Positions 30,676-43,187 of a stretch of 64,000 nt of DNA are shown piece after piece. A program made the position numbers and the translations under genes. Below the pieces are notes generated by a model. The model did not search any database. It was not told where the DNA came from and saw only the letters and a program-made list of their open reading frames with translations. Position 1 is the stretch's first letter. Every line of letters starts with the position of its first letter. Location of the stretch: positions 149,852,082-149,916,081 of the forward strand of contig OY757015.1 in the NCBI GenBank assembly GCA_963580285.1, read 5' to 3'. This DNA comes from Lucinisca nassula. Taxonomy: Eukaryota; Mollusca; Bivalvia; Lucinida; Lucinidae.

Positions 30676-31073
30676 GAAATAGAAGTGAAGGCAGTGATCA
30701 GGAATCGATACAATTAACCCACAGCTCCCATCAGAGACACCAAAGGGAAAGACACACAAACATGAAATATCTAGCCCCTAATGGAAACACCAATAGCGGA
30801 AAGTTAAAAAGACAGTCACTTTCCCACAAAATGGCGAATTGGCTGTCCAAAACAAAAAAATATAAGCGTTGCACATTCTCAAAGACAAACCATTACATAA
30901 ATAAATCGCGACAAATGGACCGCCTTGGAACGGTCAGTAAAACGAATTCCACTGGGTGTGTGTGGGGGGGGGGGGGTCTTTAATCGATTTTACGTGGCTG
31001 CGATCCTCGACCTTACTTCAGTTGCGATTTATTCAAATAATTTGTTCAGTCCGCATGAAGGTCTCCTAACTCA
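30676..31073 (-). mobile_element. Naiad 3'-UTR fragment (type A)
   Basis: Terminus GAAATAGAAGTGAAGGC to CCGCATGAAGGTCTCCTAAC, including a run of G at 30963. No coding part. Confidence 0.75.
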
Positions 31074-32101
31074 GGCCGACCCCATTTAAATGTGACAATT
31101 ATAATCGATTCAGCTGCTAGCGTAAGGTATAAATCATATAAGTTTGCTTTGAACTCAAAACGAATCCAAAGACATAAGTCTTGGGCTGTGGTGACTTTGG
31201 AGCACATCTGCCAAGTAATTGCAAAAAGAAGAAAACTTCACCAGTTCTACAGCTTATTTATACATGTACTCCCTGTTTCAGAATCTTCTTAAAATCTATT
31301 TAAAATGTCGGGTGATATACGCCATATCCTGCACTCTTCTCTTGCACTCTATCTACGTTTTTCGTTGGTACCTCAGTTGGTAAAGCATTTGCATGAGCAA
31401 AATTAATGGCAAGTGTTTGTGCCAGAGGCCAGATTGTGTTTAACTGCAATCAGTGACCATTTACTATCACCCTCTAATCGGCTTGAGATACCATATTGAT
31501 ACTAGGTATTGGAACAGACAGGCCTAAGCAAACAGTGCGGATCCAGATCCGACTGCTCCTCAAATACCTTTTATTTAGAGTGTATTGCTTGTTTGTAAGC
31601 AACACATTTAACATCTCTTTTCAACTTTACAGGTCAGGACCCAAAGAAAAACCAAGCTGACTTCTTCCCAGTTTATAGAGACATACATGACACACCAGCC
31701 AATAAACAAAACTTTCCATTTTCCCAACGTTTTTTCAGTGTCAGTTTAAAAACATCTTTAAGAATGAAGGGATTTCCTGGTTCAAACAAACTCTTCTATT
31801 TGTATATATTTACAATCAATACAGGCAATGCTTGGGATAATGAAACAAATTCTGGTCCGCATTCCCGGAATGAAGGTTCACATGTTCCTTGTGGCCTGTA
31901 TAATAGAACTGTTGGTTTGGAAGACGGAGGAATTCGTTTTTGATACAGTGTCTGGTATCTTATAGACTGTCAAGACATGTTATCAACTATGTGTGGTATT
32001 TATTATACATCCATTAGGTCTAGCATGAGGATGAGAAATGAGGAATACCTGACTGTGCCACATCTCTGTTTTACGTTTAAGCTTCTATAGACATTTACAA
32101 C

Positions 32102-33225
32102 CATTTCAAACACTTGTCAGCCCTGTACCGAGTCTGATTGTGCGATACCAGACATATTAACCCTGGCCACAAACAGACTGATTTAATCATCATGGACTTC
32201 GCCAAGGCCTTTCAGAAGGCTATTATACCAACTGGACTGCTGTGGGATATGGCTCGAGGTGCTCACAACAAAATGTATTTGATGGCGAATCGTTTGATTA
32301 AGTCCCTCTTTTATCCGGTGCGTCATTAGGTTTGGTACTTGGACCGGTCTTTTTCTTGGTATTCATTAATATATTAGGTCATCGGTCCGTTGGTTTGCAG
32401 ATTATATTGTCCTGTATAGGAACATATAGTCTCCATCTCATCTGGTTTTACAAGATGATCTTATCTGGTTTTACCAGATGACCTGGTTCGACTAGCACAG
32501 TGGGAGCCAGATTGGCAAATGAAGTTTAACGTGGCCAAAGTTCATTCAGTGAGGCGTCACAACACCTTGCGCACAAGCAGATGTTCCATACTAGCACATT
32601 TTGGAGCAGGGTTCAATGCGCCAAATGTCTTGGTATCATCATCACTGATGATCTGGATTGGGGTCACCATATTTGAGATAATATCCAAAGCAACTAAGAC
32701 TTAAGCATTTCTTGGACGTAATCGGCCTTTTGCACAAGGGCAGACTAAGGATTTTGCATACAAAATATTGGTTCGCCCTCAACTTGAGTACGCATCACCC
32801 ATTTGCATCCTCAGGTTTAGATTGGTACAGAGGACATCCGCTCGATGGACTTGTCGGCGATGGCGAAATACAAGTAGTGTCGGTGATATGCTTTGCCAAT
32901 TAGAATGACATTCCCTTGAGGCCCGTCGTGAGTAGGACTCTTTAACCTCCTTTTTATAAGATACACTCCATAGTGGTGTCCTGACGCATTTTTATTTCCC
33001 AGAACTATTCCTCAGCCTCATCTGCGGTAGATACCATAAACGCAGTGTGGTGAAAAGCCCGTGCAGTCTAGATTGAGACTCAGAGGTATGCGTTTCAGTA
33101 TTCTTCCTCTAATCAGATTGTAAATAGTTTTAAGGACTCATCCAGTGACTTTTAAAGCTATGTTCTAAGCCTAGCCACCCAAATAACTGAGGCAATGGCC
33201 AAATGTGACCGACTCAGTATTTGAA
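32102..33225 (+). pseudogene. decayed LINE reverse transcriptase (CR1/Jockey group)
   Basis: Pieces readable in several frames: HKQTDLIIMDFAKAFQKA (RT motif around the first Asp), LVLGPVFFLVFINI, WEPDWQMKFNVAKVHSVR, and WIGVTIFEIISKATKT. These are the palm and thumb of a LINE RT, with many stops and shifts. It differs from the two 2A-bearing LINEs. No endonuclease or ends were recognised. Confidence 0.65.
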
Positions 33226-33267
33226 GCTAGATAGATAGATATACATTGTTTGCCATTCTGTCCGGTT

Positions 33268-35580
33268 TTTAGCTCAGTGCTCATGGTGAGCTATTGTGAT
33301 CGGTCAATGTCCGTCGTGCGTCGTGTGTCGTGCAGCGTAAACAATTTACTTTAAATGCTAACTCCTCCTTAACCATTGAGCCAATTTCAATAAAACTTTA
33401 TAGGAATATTGCTTAGGTGACCCTCTACAAAAATAGTCAAAATCGTTCCGCTCCGCTGAACAAGATGGCCGCCAGAGCTCCTGTACCTTTAGGCCAATAT
33501 CATTCCAACTTTATTGGAGTGTTGCTTAGGTGACCCTCTACCAAAATTGCTAAAACGGTTCCGCTCCGGTTAACAAAACAAAAATTAGAAAATTCTTTCA
33601 ACGACAACTCCTCCTGTACCCTTGAGCCGAATTAATTTAAACTTCATTGGAATGTTGCTTAGGTGACCCGCTAGTAAAGAAGCTAAAAGGGTATTCCTCC
33701 GATGAGCAAAATGGCCGCCAAAGCTATAAATAGAAAAATATCGTAAATTTGCTTCAAACGCAAACTCCTTCTCAACCTTTGGGCCCATTTGATTCAAACT
33801 CCACACGAATGTTGCCCAAGTGACTCCCTACCAAAATAGTAAAAATCGTTATGTTCCGACAAACAAGATGGCCGCTAGAGCTAAAAATAGAAAAAATATT
33901 TAAACGACAACTCCTCCTGTACCCTCGGGCCAATTTCATTTAAACTTCATAGGAATGATGCTTTGGTGACCATCTACCAAATTGGTTAAAAGAGTTCTGC
34001 TCTGATGAGCAAAATGGCCGCCATAGCTAAAAATAGAAAAACATCGTAAAGGGGGAGTTCCAGCCTATAGTAAAATACTAACTCCTCCTTAACCCTTGGG
34101 CCAATTTGATTCACACTTTACAGGAAAATAATGTAATTGACTCCCTATGCAAATAGCTAAAATCATTCCGCTCAGACAAACAAGATGGCCGCCAGAGCTA
34201 AAAATAGAAAAATCTTAAAACGACAACTCCTCCCTTAAGCCAATTTCATTCAAACTTTATAGAAGTGTTACTTATGTGACCCTTTACCAAAATAGCTAAA
34301 ACGGTTCCGCTCCGGTGAACAAAATGGCCGCCAGAGCTAAAAATAGAAAATAATTTAAACGACAATTCCTCCTGTACCCTTGGGCCAAATTAATTCAAAC
34401 TTCACATGAATGTTGCTTAGGTGACTCTACTAAAATAGCTAAAACGGTATTGCTCCAATGAGCAAAATGGCCGCCGTAGCTAAAATTAGAAAAACATTGT
34501 AAATTTGCTTCAAACGCAAACTCCTCCTCAACCCTTGGGCCAATTTGATTCAAACTTCACAGGAATGTTGCCCAAGTGACTCCCTACCAAAATAGCTAAA
34601 ACTATTATGTTCCGACAAACAAGATGGCCGCTAGAGCTAAAAATAGAAAAAATCTTTAAACGACAACTTCTGTACCCTTGGGCCAATTTTATTCAAACTT
34701 CATAGGAATGTTGCTTAGGTGACCATCTACCAAAATAGCTAGAAGGGTTCTGCTCTAATGAGCAAAATGGCCACCATAGCTAAAAAATGAAAAACATTGT
34801 ATATTTGTGTCAAACATAAACTTCTCCAAAACACTTGGGCCAATTCGATTCAAACTTCACAGGAATGTTATTTAGGTGACTCTCTACCAAAATAGCTAAA
34901 ATCTTTCCACTCTGACAAAGAAGATGGCCGTCAGAGCTGAAAGAAAAAAAATCTTTGAACAACAACACCTCCTGTACCCTTGGGCCCATTTCATTCAAGC
35001 TTGCTCAGCTGACCCTCTATCATATTAACTAAAATGATCCTGCTCCGCTGAACAAAATGGCCACCAGAGCTAAAAATAGAATTTGCTTCAATCGCAAACT
35101 TCTCCTAAACTGTTAGGCCAATTTGATTTAAACTTCAAAAGAATGTTGCCCAGGTGACCATCTACCAAAATAGTTAAAATCATTCCGCTCTGATAAACAA
35201 GATGGCCACAGGGGCTAAAATAATCTTCAAACGACAACTCCTCCTGTACCCTTGTGCCAATTACATTCAGCCTTCATAGGAATGTTGCTTAGATGACTCT
35301 CTACCAAAAAAGCTAAACTGGTCTCGCTCCGATGAACAATATGGCCGCCAAAGCTAAAAATAGTAAAACATTGTAAATTTGCTTCAAATGCGAATTCTTT
35401 CTAAACCCTTGGGTCAATTTGATTCAAACGTCAAAGGAATGCTGCCTAGGTGACACCCTACCAAAATAGCTTAGATCGTTCCACCCTGATGAACAAGATG
35501 GCCACCAGAGCTAAAAATAGAATGTACTAGAGACAATGACATTCAGGTGACCGAATCAGGGCCCTCTGGGCCCTCTTGTT
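33268..35580 (+). repeat. large diverged tandem array, pearl-like, hairpin 3' end
   Basis: The head TTTTTAGCTCAGTGCTCATG with GTCCGTCG is followed by about fourteen degenerate units. These carry AACAAGATGGCCGCCAGAGC, TTGGGCCAATTTCATTC, GGAATGTTGCTTAGGTGAC and ACCAAAATAGCTAAAA. The right end GGGCCCTCTGGGCCCTCTTG can form a short hairpin. Bivalve pearl elements have this head-array-tail plan; helentron association is inference. Confidence 0.6.
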
Positions 35581-36126
35581 TGTTGTTGTTGTTGTTGTTT
35601 TGGTACTCGTTGCTAGATTATTCAGACATGGCACAATAGCTCGAACTTTACCTGTCTCGAACATTTTATTTGGTCCCTAGGATGTTTGAGCCCTTGAAGT
35701 TTGGCTGCATACTGAAATGCTGTCTGAGAAGATATAAAGGTCAAATTTGCATCGTGGGTTTTTCGCTATGGTTAAGCCACGCCACCAGAAAAGGGGACAT
35801 TGTCCTCCTATCATTAATGACACATAGCAGCAAAAGGAAAGGATAGATATAGGCTGACTAACATACTATCTTTTGACATTTTATGTATATTTGTTGTACA
35901 GATACATGTATTCCTGTCATGATTTTTTCACTAAAATAATAAATAAAGATAAGATTTCTGTAGGGTTGAAATTGAGTCAGTTTAGAGTTATTTCTGCTCA
36001 GACAAGGGTTAGTTAGGCTGCGCAAATGCCCAGATTGATCATGGTCTTTGATGGGTACCAATATTTTAAGAATATTTCTCGCGCTACGATCCTTGTATTT
36101 TATAGTGTACGTTTTATTTATTGCAG

Positions 36127-36249
36127 ATATAGACGAATGTCTTGATGATACTACCAACATGTGCCAGCATATCTGTATTAACACAAATGGACATTACCGT
36201 TGCGATTGTCACCCTGGATATGCACTTGTCAGTTTCAGTGACTGTGCAG
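36127..36249 (+). CDS. internal exon: calcium-binding-type EGF domain
   Basis: Acceptor TTATTGCAG, donor GTAAAT, 123 nt, phase 1-1. The reading is (D)IDECLDDTTNMCQHIC..., with INTNGHYRCDC and a last Cys in SDCA. It carries the DIDEC and INTNGHY signatures of calcium-binding EGF repeats. The next recognisable exon is the terminal one at 44430, about 8 kb away across tandem-repeat and nested elements. Confidence 0.88.
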
Positions 36250-36339
36250 GTAAATAATATTGTACCATACCCCTAAATATTTTTGGAAGTAATTTATCAA
36301 GATCAACTCAGTTGTGTGTGAAATTACCAACGCTTGTTG

Positions 36340-37351
36340 TTCCCCGACGTTAGTCGAAGGGGGCTATAGCAATGGGTTCGTTCCTCCGTAAGTATGTCGG
36401 CACTAGCGTACCGGCATTTTGGAGATTTTTGCCCCTTAAGTAGTCATCCGTTAAAGCATATGGGATTTATTCCATAGATTTGACATTTAAGTGGCAAAAT
36501 GTTATTCTAACGTGGTTTGCCACTTAAAAGATTTTGCATGCCGACGTCGAGCAGCGTCAGTCCGTCCGTCCATGACACAATTTTATCTCCGCAACTCAGA
36601 TTACAATTTCCAGTGCAATTAAGTGAAACCTTTCAGTTATAGTTCTCATAACCTGAAGAGGAACATATTATACCAAGGTCACACTTGACGTCTTTTTACC
36701 AATTATGGCCTTTTGTCAGTTATAGCCGTTTTATCAATAGAAGTTCTTGTCTCCGCAGTTCCTTCTAAATTTCTCAACGAATCTTGATGAACCTTTCCAG
36801 TTATTGTTTCCATGTCCTAAAATGATCTTATTCTACTGAGGTCATGCTCGACTAATCTTTTCTAGAGTCATGGTCCTTTAGCAATTTTCTAACAGTAGTC
36901 TTGTCTCATATTTTAGTTTTCAGTGAATTTTAATGGAACCTTCCATTGTTGTTCCCATGACCTGTGGAGGATCATATTATATTAGGGTCATGTTTGACTG
37001 CTTGTTTACCTGACTGATGGCTCTTTGTCAGTTTTACCTATTTTATCAACTGAAGTATTTCCCCTAACTCCTACAACAGTTTCGTTGGGATGGGATTAAA
37101 CTTTCCAGTTATTGTTGTCGCCAACGATAGTCAAAGGGTTCGTTCGTCCGTCCGTCCCTTCATCTGTGCCTCCGTCCATACACAATCTTGTTCCGCACAG
37201 TTCTCAGGTAATTTGTAAGAATCTTTCCAGTTATTGTTGTCCCCGGCATTTGAAGATTGGGGCATAGTAATGGGTTCGTCCGTCCCTTTGTATGTGCGTC
37301 AGTCCGTCCGTAGACACAATCTGGTCTACACGACTCCTCTTACAGTCGATA
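36340..37351 (+). repeat. tandem-repeat element with GACGTTAGTCGAAGGGG head
   Basis: Blocks such as CAATGGGTTCGTTC, CCTTTCAGTTATTGTTCCCA and GGATCATATTATAC recur. Similar sequence resumes at 40815 and ends ACGTCGGGGGAAACTTCGCC near 41290. Hence the Naiad copy and pearl-like array between 37352 and 40812 are insertions in this element. No gene is seen. Confidence 0.45.
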
Positions 37352-37677
37352 GTCGGGTCCATCGGAGTCTAACTGTTGGTTTTCTTTTGCTCCAGCATTT
37401 CAGTGTTTTCTTGCTGTCGAGTCCTCGCCTTTGTTTCATCTCTGTGGTTGTATGTTTTTTGTGTTCTCGGAGATGTTGCACTGATGAGTTAGGAAGCCTT
37501 CTTGCGGACTGAACAGATTTGTTGTTAAATCGCTACGAAAAGAAAATTTGCGGTCGCGTAGAATCGAATTAAGGCACCCAGTGAAAAATAGAAGTGGAGG
37601 CAATGATAAGTACTTTTTACTGATCGTTCAAGTGCGGTTCATCTGTCGCGATTTATTTTTTATTTATTTTTTTTGTT
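37352..37677 (+). mobile_element. Naiad 3'-UTR, first half, split by a tandem-repeat element
   Basis: GTCGGGTCCATCGGAGTC to TCGCGATTTATTTTT. A minus-strand 23-bp terminus tag (37585-37607) sits inside it. The copy resumes at 40596. Confidence 0.65.
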
Positions 37678-40595
37678 AGCTCACCTGTCACGTGAGCCTT
37701 TGGGATCACTTTTTGTCCGTCGTTTGTCGTGCGTGCGTGTGTGCGTGCGTGCGTCCGTCCGTGCGTGCATGCGTAAACTTTTTCTTTAAACGACATCTCC
37801 TCCTAAACCACTGATCGTATTGTGGGCAAACTTCACAGGAATGATTCTTAGGTGGTCCCCTTTCAAAGTTGTTCAAATGGTTCGGTCCGTTGCAAAACTA
37901 GTTCACAGGAGCTTAAAATAGATTTTTTACTGAAAATTTTCTTCTCTGAAACCGCATGGCCCAGGTCTTTGATATTTGGTATGAAGCTTCATCTAGTGGA
38001 CCTCTATCAAGATTATTCAAATTATAGCCATAGGAAAAAAATGCCCCCGCCCCAGGGCCCTTTGGTTTTTCATAGTCTTATAAAGGGAAAATATTTAAAA
38101 ATCTTCTTCTCTGAAACCGCATGGCCCAGGTCTTTGATATCTGGTATGAGGCTTCATCTAGTGGACCTCTACCAAGATTGTTCAGATTATAGCCCAGGGG
38201 CCAAAAAATGCCCCCGCCCCAGGGCAATTTGGTTTTACATAGACTTAACATCATAGTGTAGATTATAATTTCTTGTCCTTTGGGATCATGGATTCCATTG
38301 TGGAATTTTGAAAATATCTGAGGGTCACTGATGAGGCCTAATTGGCCGAAACTAGCTAGTCTTGCCCAGAAAACATGTACACTCCATATTTTTCAGTCCT
38401 GTGGTGTATTCTTTGCTTCCAATGGATAACCCTTTTATAGAACATAATTAAATAGGGAAAATCTTTCAAAATCTTCTCTGAAACCACAAGATAGGAGTGA
38501 AGACAATGATCACAAGGCCCAGTTCTTCGATATTTGGTGTGAAGCTTCATCTAGTCGACCTCTATCAAGGTTGTTCAAATTATAAGCCTAGGGCGAAAAA
38601 TGCCCCCACCTGCGGGCCCTTTGGTTTTTAGCTCACCTGAGCCGAAGGCTCCGGTGGAGCTATTGTGATCGGTCACCGTCCGTCGTCGTCGTCCGTCCGG
38701 ATGTCCGTCCACAATTCCTTTAAACGATATCTCCTCCTAAACCACTGAACAGATTTTGACCAGCAGAACTTAGCAGAAATGATCTTTGGGTGGTCCTCTC
38801 TCAAAGTTGTTCAAAGAATTCCATTCCATGCAGAACTCTGGTTGCCATGGCAACAAAAAGGGGAAAATAAAAAAAAAAAAAATCTTCTTGTCTGAAACCA
38901 GAAGGCCCAGGTCTTTGATATTTGGTATGAAGCTTCATCTAGTGGACCTCTACCAAGATTGTTCAAATTTAAGCCCTGGGGCCAAAAACGGCCCCGACCC
39001 GGGGCCCACTGGTTTTATATAGGCTTATATTGGGAAAACATATAAAAATCTTCTTGTCTGAAAAAAGAAGACCCACGTCTTTGATCTTTGGTATGATGCT
39101 TCATCTAGTGGACCTCTACCAAGATTGTTCAAATTATAGCCCTGGGGCCAAATATGCCCCCGCGACGGGCCCAAAGGTTTTACATAGGCTTATATAGGAA
39201 AAACCTTTAAAAATCTTCTTGTCTGAAACCAGGAGGCCCAGGTCTATGATGTTTGGTATGAAGCTTCATCTAGTGGACCTCTACCAAGATTGTTCAAATT
39301 ATAACCCATGGGCCAAAAACGGCCCCGCCCCGGGGCCCACTGGTTTTATATAGGCTTATATAGGGAAAACATATAAAAATCTTCAGAAGACCCAGGTCTT
39401 TGATATTTGGCATGAAGCTTCATCTAGTGGACCTCTTCCAAGATTGTTCAGATTATAGCCCTGGGGCCAAAAACGTCCATGTCTTTGATATTTGGTATGA
39501 ACCATCATCTAGTGGATCTCTACCAAGATTGTTCAAATTATAGTCCTGGGGCCAAAATAGCCCCGACACCAGGGCCCCCTGGTTTTACAAAGGCGTTATA
39601 GGGCAACCTTTAAAAAACGTCTTGTCTGAAACCAGAGGACCCAGGTCTTTGATGTTTGGTATGAAGCTTGATCTAGTGGACCTCTACCATGATTGTTCAA
39701 ATTATAGCCCTTAGGCCAAATATTGCCAAGCCTGTGACCAACTGGCTTTACATAGACTGTCATAGAGAAAACATTTGAAAATATTCATGTCTGAATCCAA
39801 AAGGCCCAGGTCTTAGATATTTGGTTTGAAGCTTCATCTGGTGGACCTCTACCACGATTGTTCAAATCATATCCCGGGGGCGGGGTGGGGACATACATAG
39901 ACTTACATAGTTAAACTATTAGGAATCTTCTTGTTCTTGTCTGAAACCAGAAGGCCCGGTACTTTGATATTTGTTATTAAGCTTCATTTAGTTGACCTCT
40001 ACCAAAATTATTCAATTTATGAACCTGAGGCCAAAGATCGCCCTGTCCGGGCACCCGCATAAAAATCTCGTAGCTCAGGTGAGCGTTATAAGACCATCAT
40101 GGTCCTCTTGTAGATTGGCTTATACAGGGAAAATCTTTAATCTTCTTCTCCGAAACCGCATGGCCCAGGTTTAATATATTTGCTGTGTAGCTTCATCTAG
40201 TGCACCTCCACCAAGATTGTTCAAATGTTCACATCATAGCCCTTGGGCCAAAAGGGCCCTTTGGTTTTATAAGAAAATTTAAAAAAATCTTCTTCTCTGA
40301 AACTGCAAGGCCTAGGTCTTTAATATTTGGCGTGAGGCTTCATATAGTGGACCTCTATCAAAATTGTTCAAATTATAGCCCTAGGAAATATAAGTCAAGG
40401 CAATGAAAACCTTTGAAAATCTTCTTGTCTGAAAGCAGAAGGATCCAGTCTTTGATATTTGGTATGAAGCTTCACCTTTTAGACCACTACCAAGATTATT
40501 CAAATTATAGCCCGGGGCCAATAATGACTCTCCTAGGGACCCACTTGTTACCCTATGGATCAGGTGAGCGATCCAGGGCCATCATGGACCACTTG
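37678..40595 (+). mobile_element. pearl-like tandem-repeat element(s), ~165-bp units, inserted in a Naiad 3' UTR
   Basis: Heads AGCTCACCTG at 37678 and AGCTCACCTGAGCCGAAGG at 38630 are each followed by GTCCGTCG-rich sequence and units. These contain CCCAGGTCTTTGATATTTGG, AAGCTTCATCTAGTGGACC, TACCAAGATTGTTCAAAT and CGGCCCCGCCCCGGGGCC. The end is CAGGTGAGCGATCCAGGGCC, ATCATGGACC, ACTTG. TTTGTT lies on both sides (37672-37677, 40596-40601). At least two partly merged elements are present, since the first lacks an end. Confidence 0.6.
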
Positions 40596-40812
40596 TTTGT
40601 TATAGCTTGTCTTTGAATGTGTGTATCTTTTTGTTTTGGGTGGCCAATTGGTCATTTTGTGGGAAAGTAATTGTCCTGTTGGCTTTGCGCTATTGATGTC
40701 TCCATTAGTGTCTAGTTATTTCATGTTTGTGTTTCTTTCCCTTTGGTGTCTCTGGTGAGAGGTGTGGGTTAATTGTATCGATTCCTGATCAATACATTCA
40801 CTTCTACTTTTC
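40596..40812 (+). mobile_element. Naiad 3'-UTR, second half to terminus
   Basis: GTTATAGCTTGTCTTTG to CATTCACTTCTACTTTT, completing the copy started at 37352. Confidence 0.7.
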
Positions 40813-41454
40813 AAGGGAGTTTGATGAGATTCCGGTTATTGTGACCTAAAGATTTTCCTATTTTATAGAGGTCATGCTGTGCTGATCGTTTCCGAAGTTA
40901 ATTCTCTTTGTTACTTTTTTCTATATGATGTTTGGCCCTTTAACACTCCTTCAAGTTTTCAGTGAATTTAGACGAAACCTTTCAGTTATTGTTCCCATGA
41001 CCTGAAGGATCATATTATGCCAAGGTGCTTTTGATTACTTTTTACGGCCCTTTGTTAGTTTTAGTCATGTTGTCAACAGAATTTGTTTATGCAACTCGTC
41101 ATTCACCTCTAACAATCTTCATTTACAGATTTTGAGATCACATGTGTCCGTAAATTATTCCTTACAGTATTTAGGAATATTAAGATATTGGTTAGTTGAA
41201 AGGGTTGTAAAATTTCAAAACATTGTTTAAGACATATTCACCACATACTGACATTTCAAACGTCGGGGGAAACTTCGCCAACGGCCTTTTATTAACAGTA
41301 AACTGTAAACCAAAAAAAAATCGTTGTTATTAAATTAGTAGTAAATGATTAGAGCTAGAGTCTTATTACCCTTCTACCCCTATTCGGCTTGGGCATTTGA
41401 CGTTTGATGATGGCTATTTTTGTGCGCAATTCCGCATACAGTTGTATACTGACA

Positions 41455-41760
41455 ATATTACAAATACACGCGTACACGAATACATAGTAAATTTTACTGC
41501 CCCAAATGCGAAGATTTTAAGATGAAAAATCGTGATACTTGTCTTATTTCTGCTCAAAATATAGATTGTATGTACTCGTTAGAACCGCCTCATCAAGGGG
41601 GTTCAATCGATTATTCACAATCTATATTTTAGAGCAGAGATAATAAAAATAAGGTTTACCCCTGTGAACGCCAGTTTTACAAAATAAAAATGGGGTACAA
41701 AAAAGGGCATCAGAAACAGAATTTTATAGGCGTGTTTTCGCGATGAATTTGGAATTTGAA
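41455..41760. mobile_element. foldback MITE, TACTCGTTAG palindrome family (copy 2)
   Basis: AATATAGATTGTATGTACTC and TTCACAATCTATATTTTA form the hairpin arms. The outer parts are ACACGCGTACACGAATACAT and TATAGGCGTGTTTTCGCGAT. Confidence 0.6.
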
Positions 41761-41983
41761 CATTTATTAGTTATGGATTGTAGATGTTCATGTGATTTTG
41801 CCATTATCATCAATTCAACTTTTGAACTTAGCGATTTGGGGTGGGGTAAGTACATGATGAATACCAAATGGTTAGTCGGTCCTCGCCAATCGGGGCTTTA
41901 AGTAATAGATAAGCTGCATGATGCTTCCACGCAGAGCTGAATCTGGTCGAACATGAGTACTGGTAATCCGCTTATATTATCTT

Positions 41984-42738
41984 AAGTAGAAGTAAAACAA
42001 AGATCAGGAATCGATACAATAAAATTACTCCACCCATCGAAGACACAAAAGGGAAAGAAACACAAACATGAAGCGACCAGACAATAATGGAAACCTAAAC
42101 AAAGGATGGCCATAAGGACAGTTACTTTCCCGCAAAATGGCCAAATGGCCATCCAAAATTAAAAGACACAAGTGATACACAGTGAGTAGTAACAAACAAC
42201 AACATAAATAAACCGCCACAGAAGAACCGCCTTGGAACGTGAGTGGAAAGAATTCCATTGGGGGGCTTAAATCGATTTTACGTGGCCACAATCCTCGACC
42301 TTACTTCCGTCGCGATTTAGACAAATAATTTGTTCAGTCCGTATGAAGGCCTCCTAACACATCAGGGCAACATCTCCGTGAACACAAAAAATCAAAGAAC
42401 CACAGAGGTGAGACAACGGTGAGGATCGACAGCAAAAAACCACTGAAATGTTGGAGCAAAAGAAAACCAACAGTAAGACTCCGATGGGCCCAACCAGAGA
42501 CAGGGCATCAAGCACCAACCAACATTACCTTGAATTAGATCTCTCTAATTCTCAATAAGCCTTTACGTTGGAACCGTCATAGAATCTGAGGCCTGACCCA
42601 CCGGCGTGCAATTAAAGAGGGAAGCAAAGTTGCCAACAGTGATTTGGGTTAACTACCATGCATGCAGTCTGTCGTATAACATCCATGTTGTACCCAATCT
42701 TTTTATATCGAAGAATGATTTTAGGAAATTGGGTACTG
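41984..42738 (-). mobile_element. Naiad 3' end (type B), 5'-truncated in the RT C-terminus
   Basis: Complete 3' UTR with terminus plus about 150 bp of RT C-terminal coding sequence, ending near GAAATTGGG at 42733. In this copy the variable G/C run has shrunk to six bases. Confidence 0.8.
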
Positions 42739-42803
42739 TAAACGTGAGCATTGAGCTCCCTGTCGCAACCAGACACCGTCGTGATATGACTGAAAAATTG
42801 TTG

Positions 42804-43090
42804 ATTTGTTTTGTTTGATTTGAGGTTTAACGTCCCCGTCAACACTGTAAAGGTCATTTTGGAGACGTTGCTTCCAATTTTGTGGGACTTTTACCCGACA
42901 TTCAGATGAAATGACATCTCAAGCCCTGTCGCCCAATGAAACCAATAGGGTTTATTAGCATGGACGGTCCACCTCGCACCGCGGTTCCTGGACAGGCTTA
43001 GATCCCCTAAGCTGTTAACCAGTACTAGTGTGCGGGCCGGATTCAGCTCTGCGTGGAAGCATCATGCAGCCCATATATTTCTTCAAGCCC
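42804..43090 (-). mobile_element. SINE-A inserted in SINE-B
   Basis: Minus-strand copy from GTTTAACGTCCCCGTCAAC to ATATTTCTTCAAGCCC, flanked by the 12-bp duplication GAAAAATTGTTG (42792-42803, 43091-43102). Confidence 0.78.
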
Positions 43091-43118
43091 GAAAAATTGT
43101 TGAAAGCGACGTTAAACC

Positions 43119-43121
43119 CGA

Positions 43122-43185
<64 letters not shown>
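43119..43185 (+). repeat. (AC)n microsatellite, tail of SINE-B
   Basis: About 33 uninterrupted AC units directly after the SINE-B end CCGAATTC. Other short AC runs are at 49489-49516 and 55231-55248. Confidence 0.9.

Positions 43186-43187
<2 letters not shown>

Larger units (their letters stand above)
42739..43185 (+). mobile_element. SINE-B with AC-repeat tail, interrupted by SINE-A
   Basis: GTGAGCATTGAGCTCCCTGT, then GTCGTGATATGACTG, and after the nested SINE, GAAAGCGACGTTAAACCCG followed by (AC)n. The 14-bp duplication GAAATTGGGTACTG flanks it (42725-42738, 43186-43199). The tRNA-like head seen in the copy at 61213 is missing. Confidence 0.75.

Noticed and set aside
31633..31720. Additional EGF-gene exon after the CTTTACAG acceptor-like site
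   Set aside because: The following sequence has no Cys pattern and no matching donor in phase.
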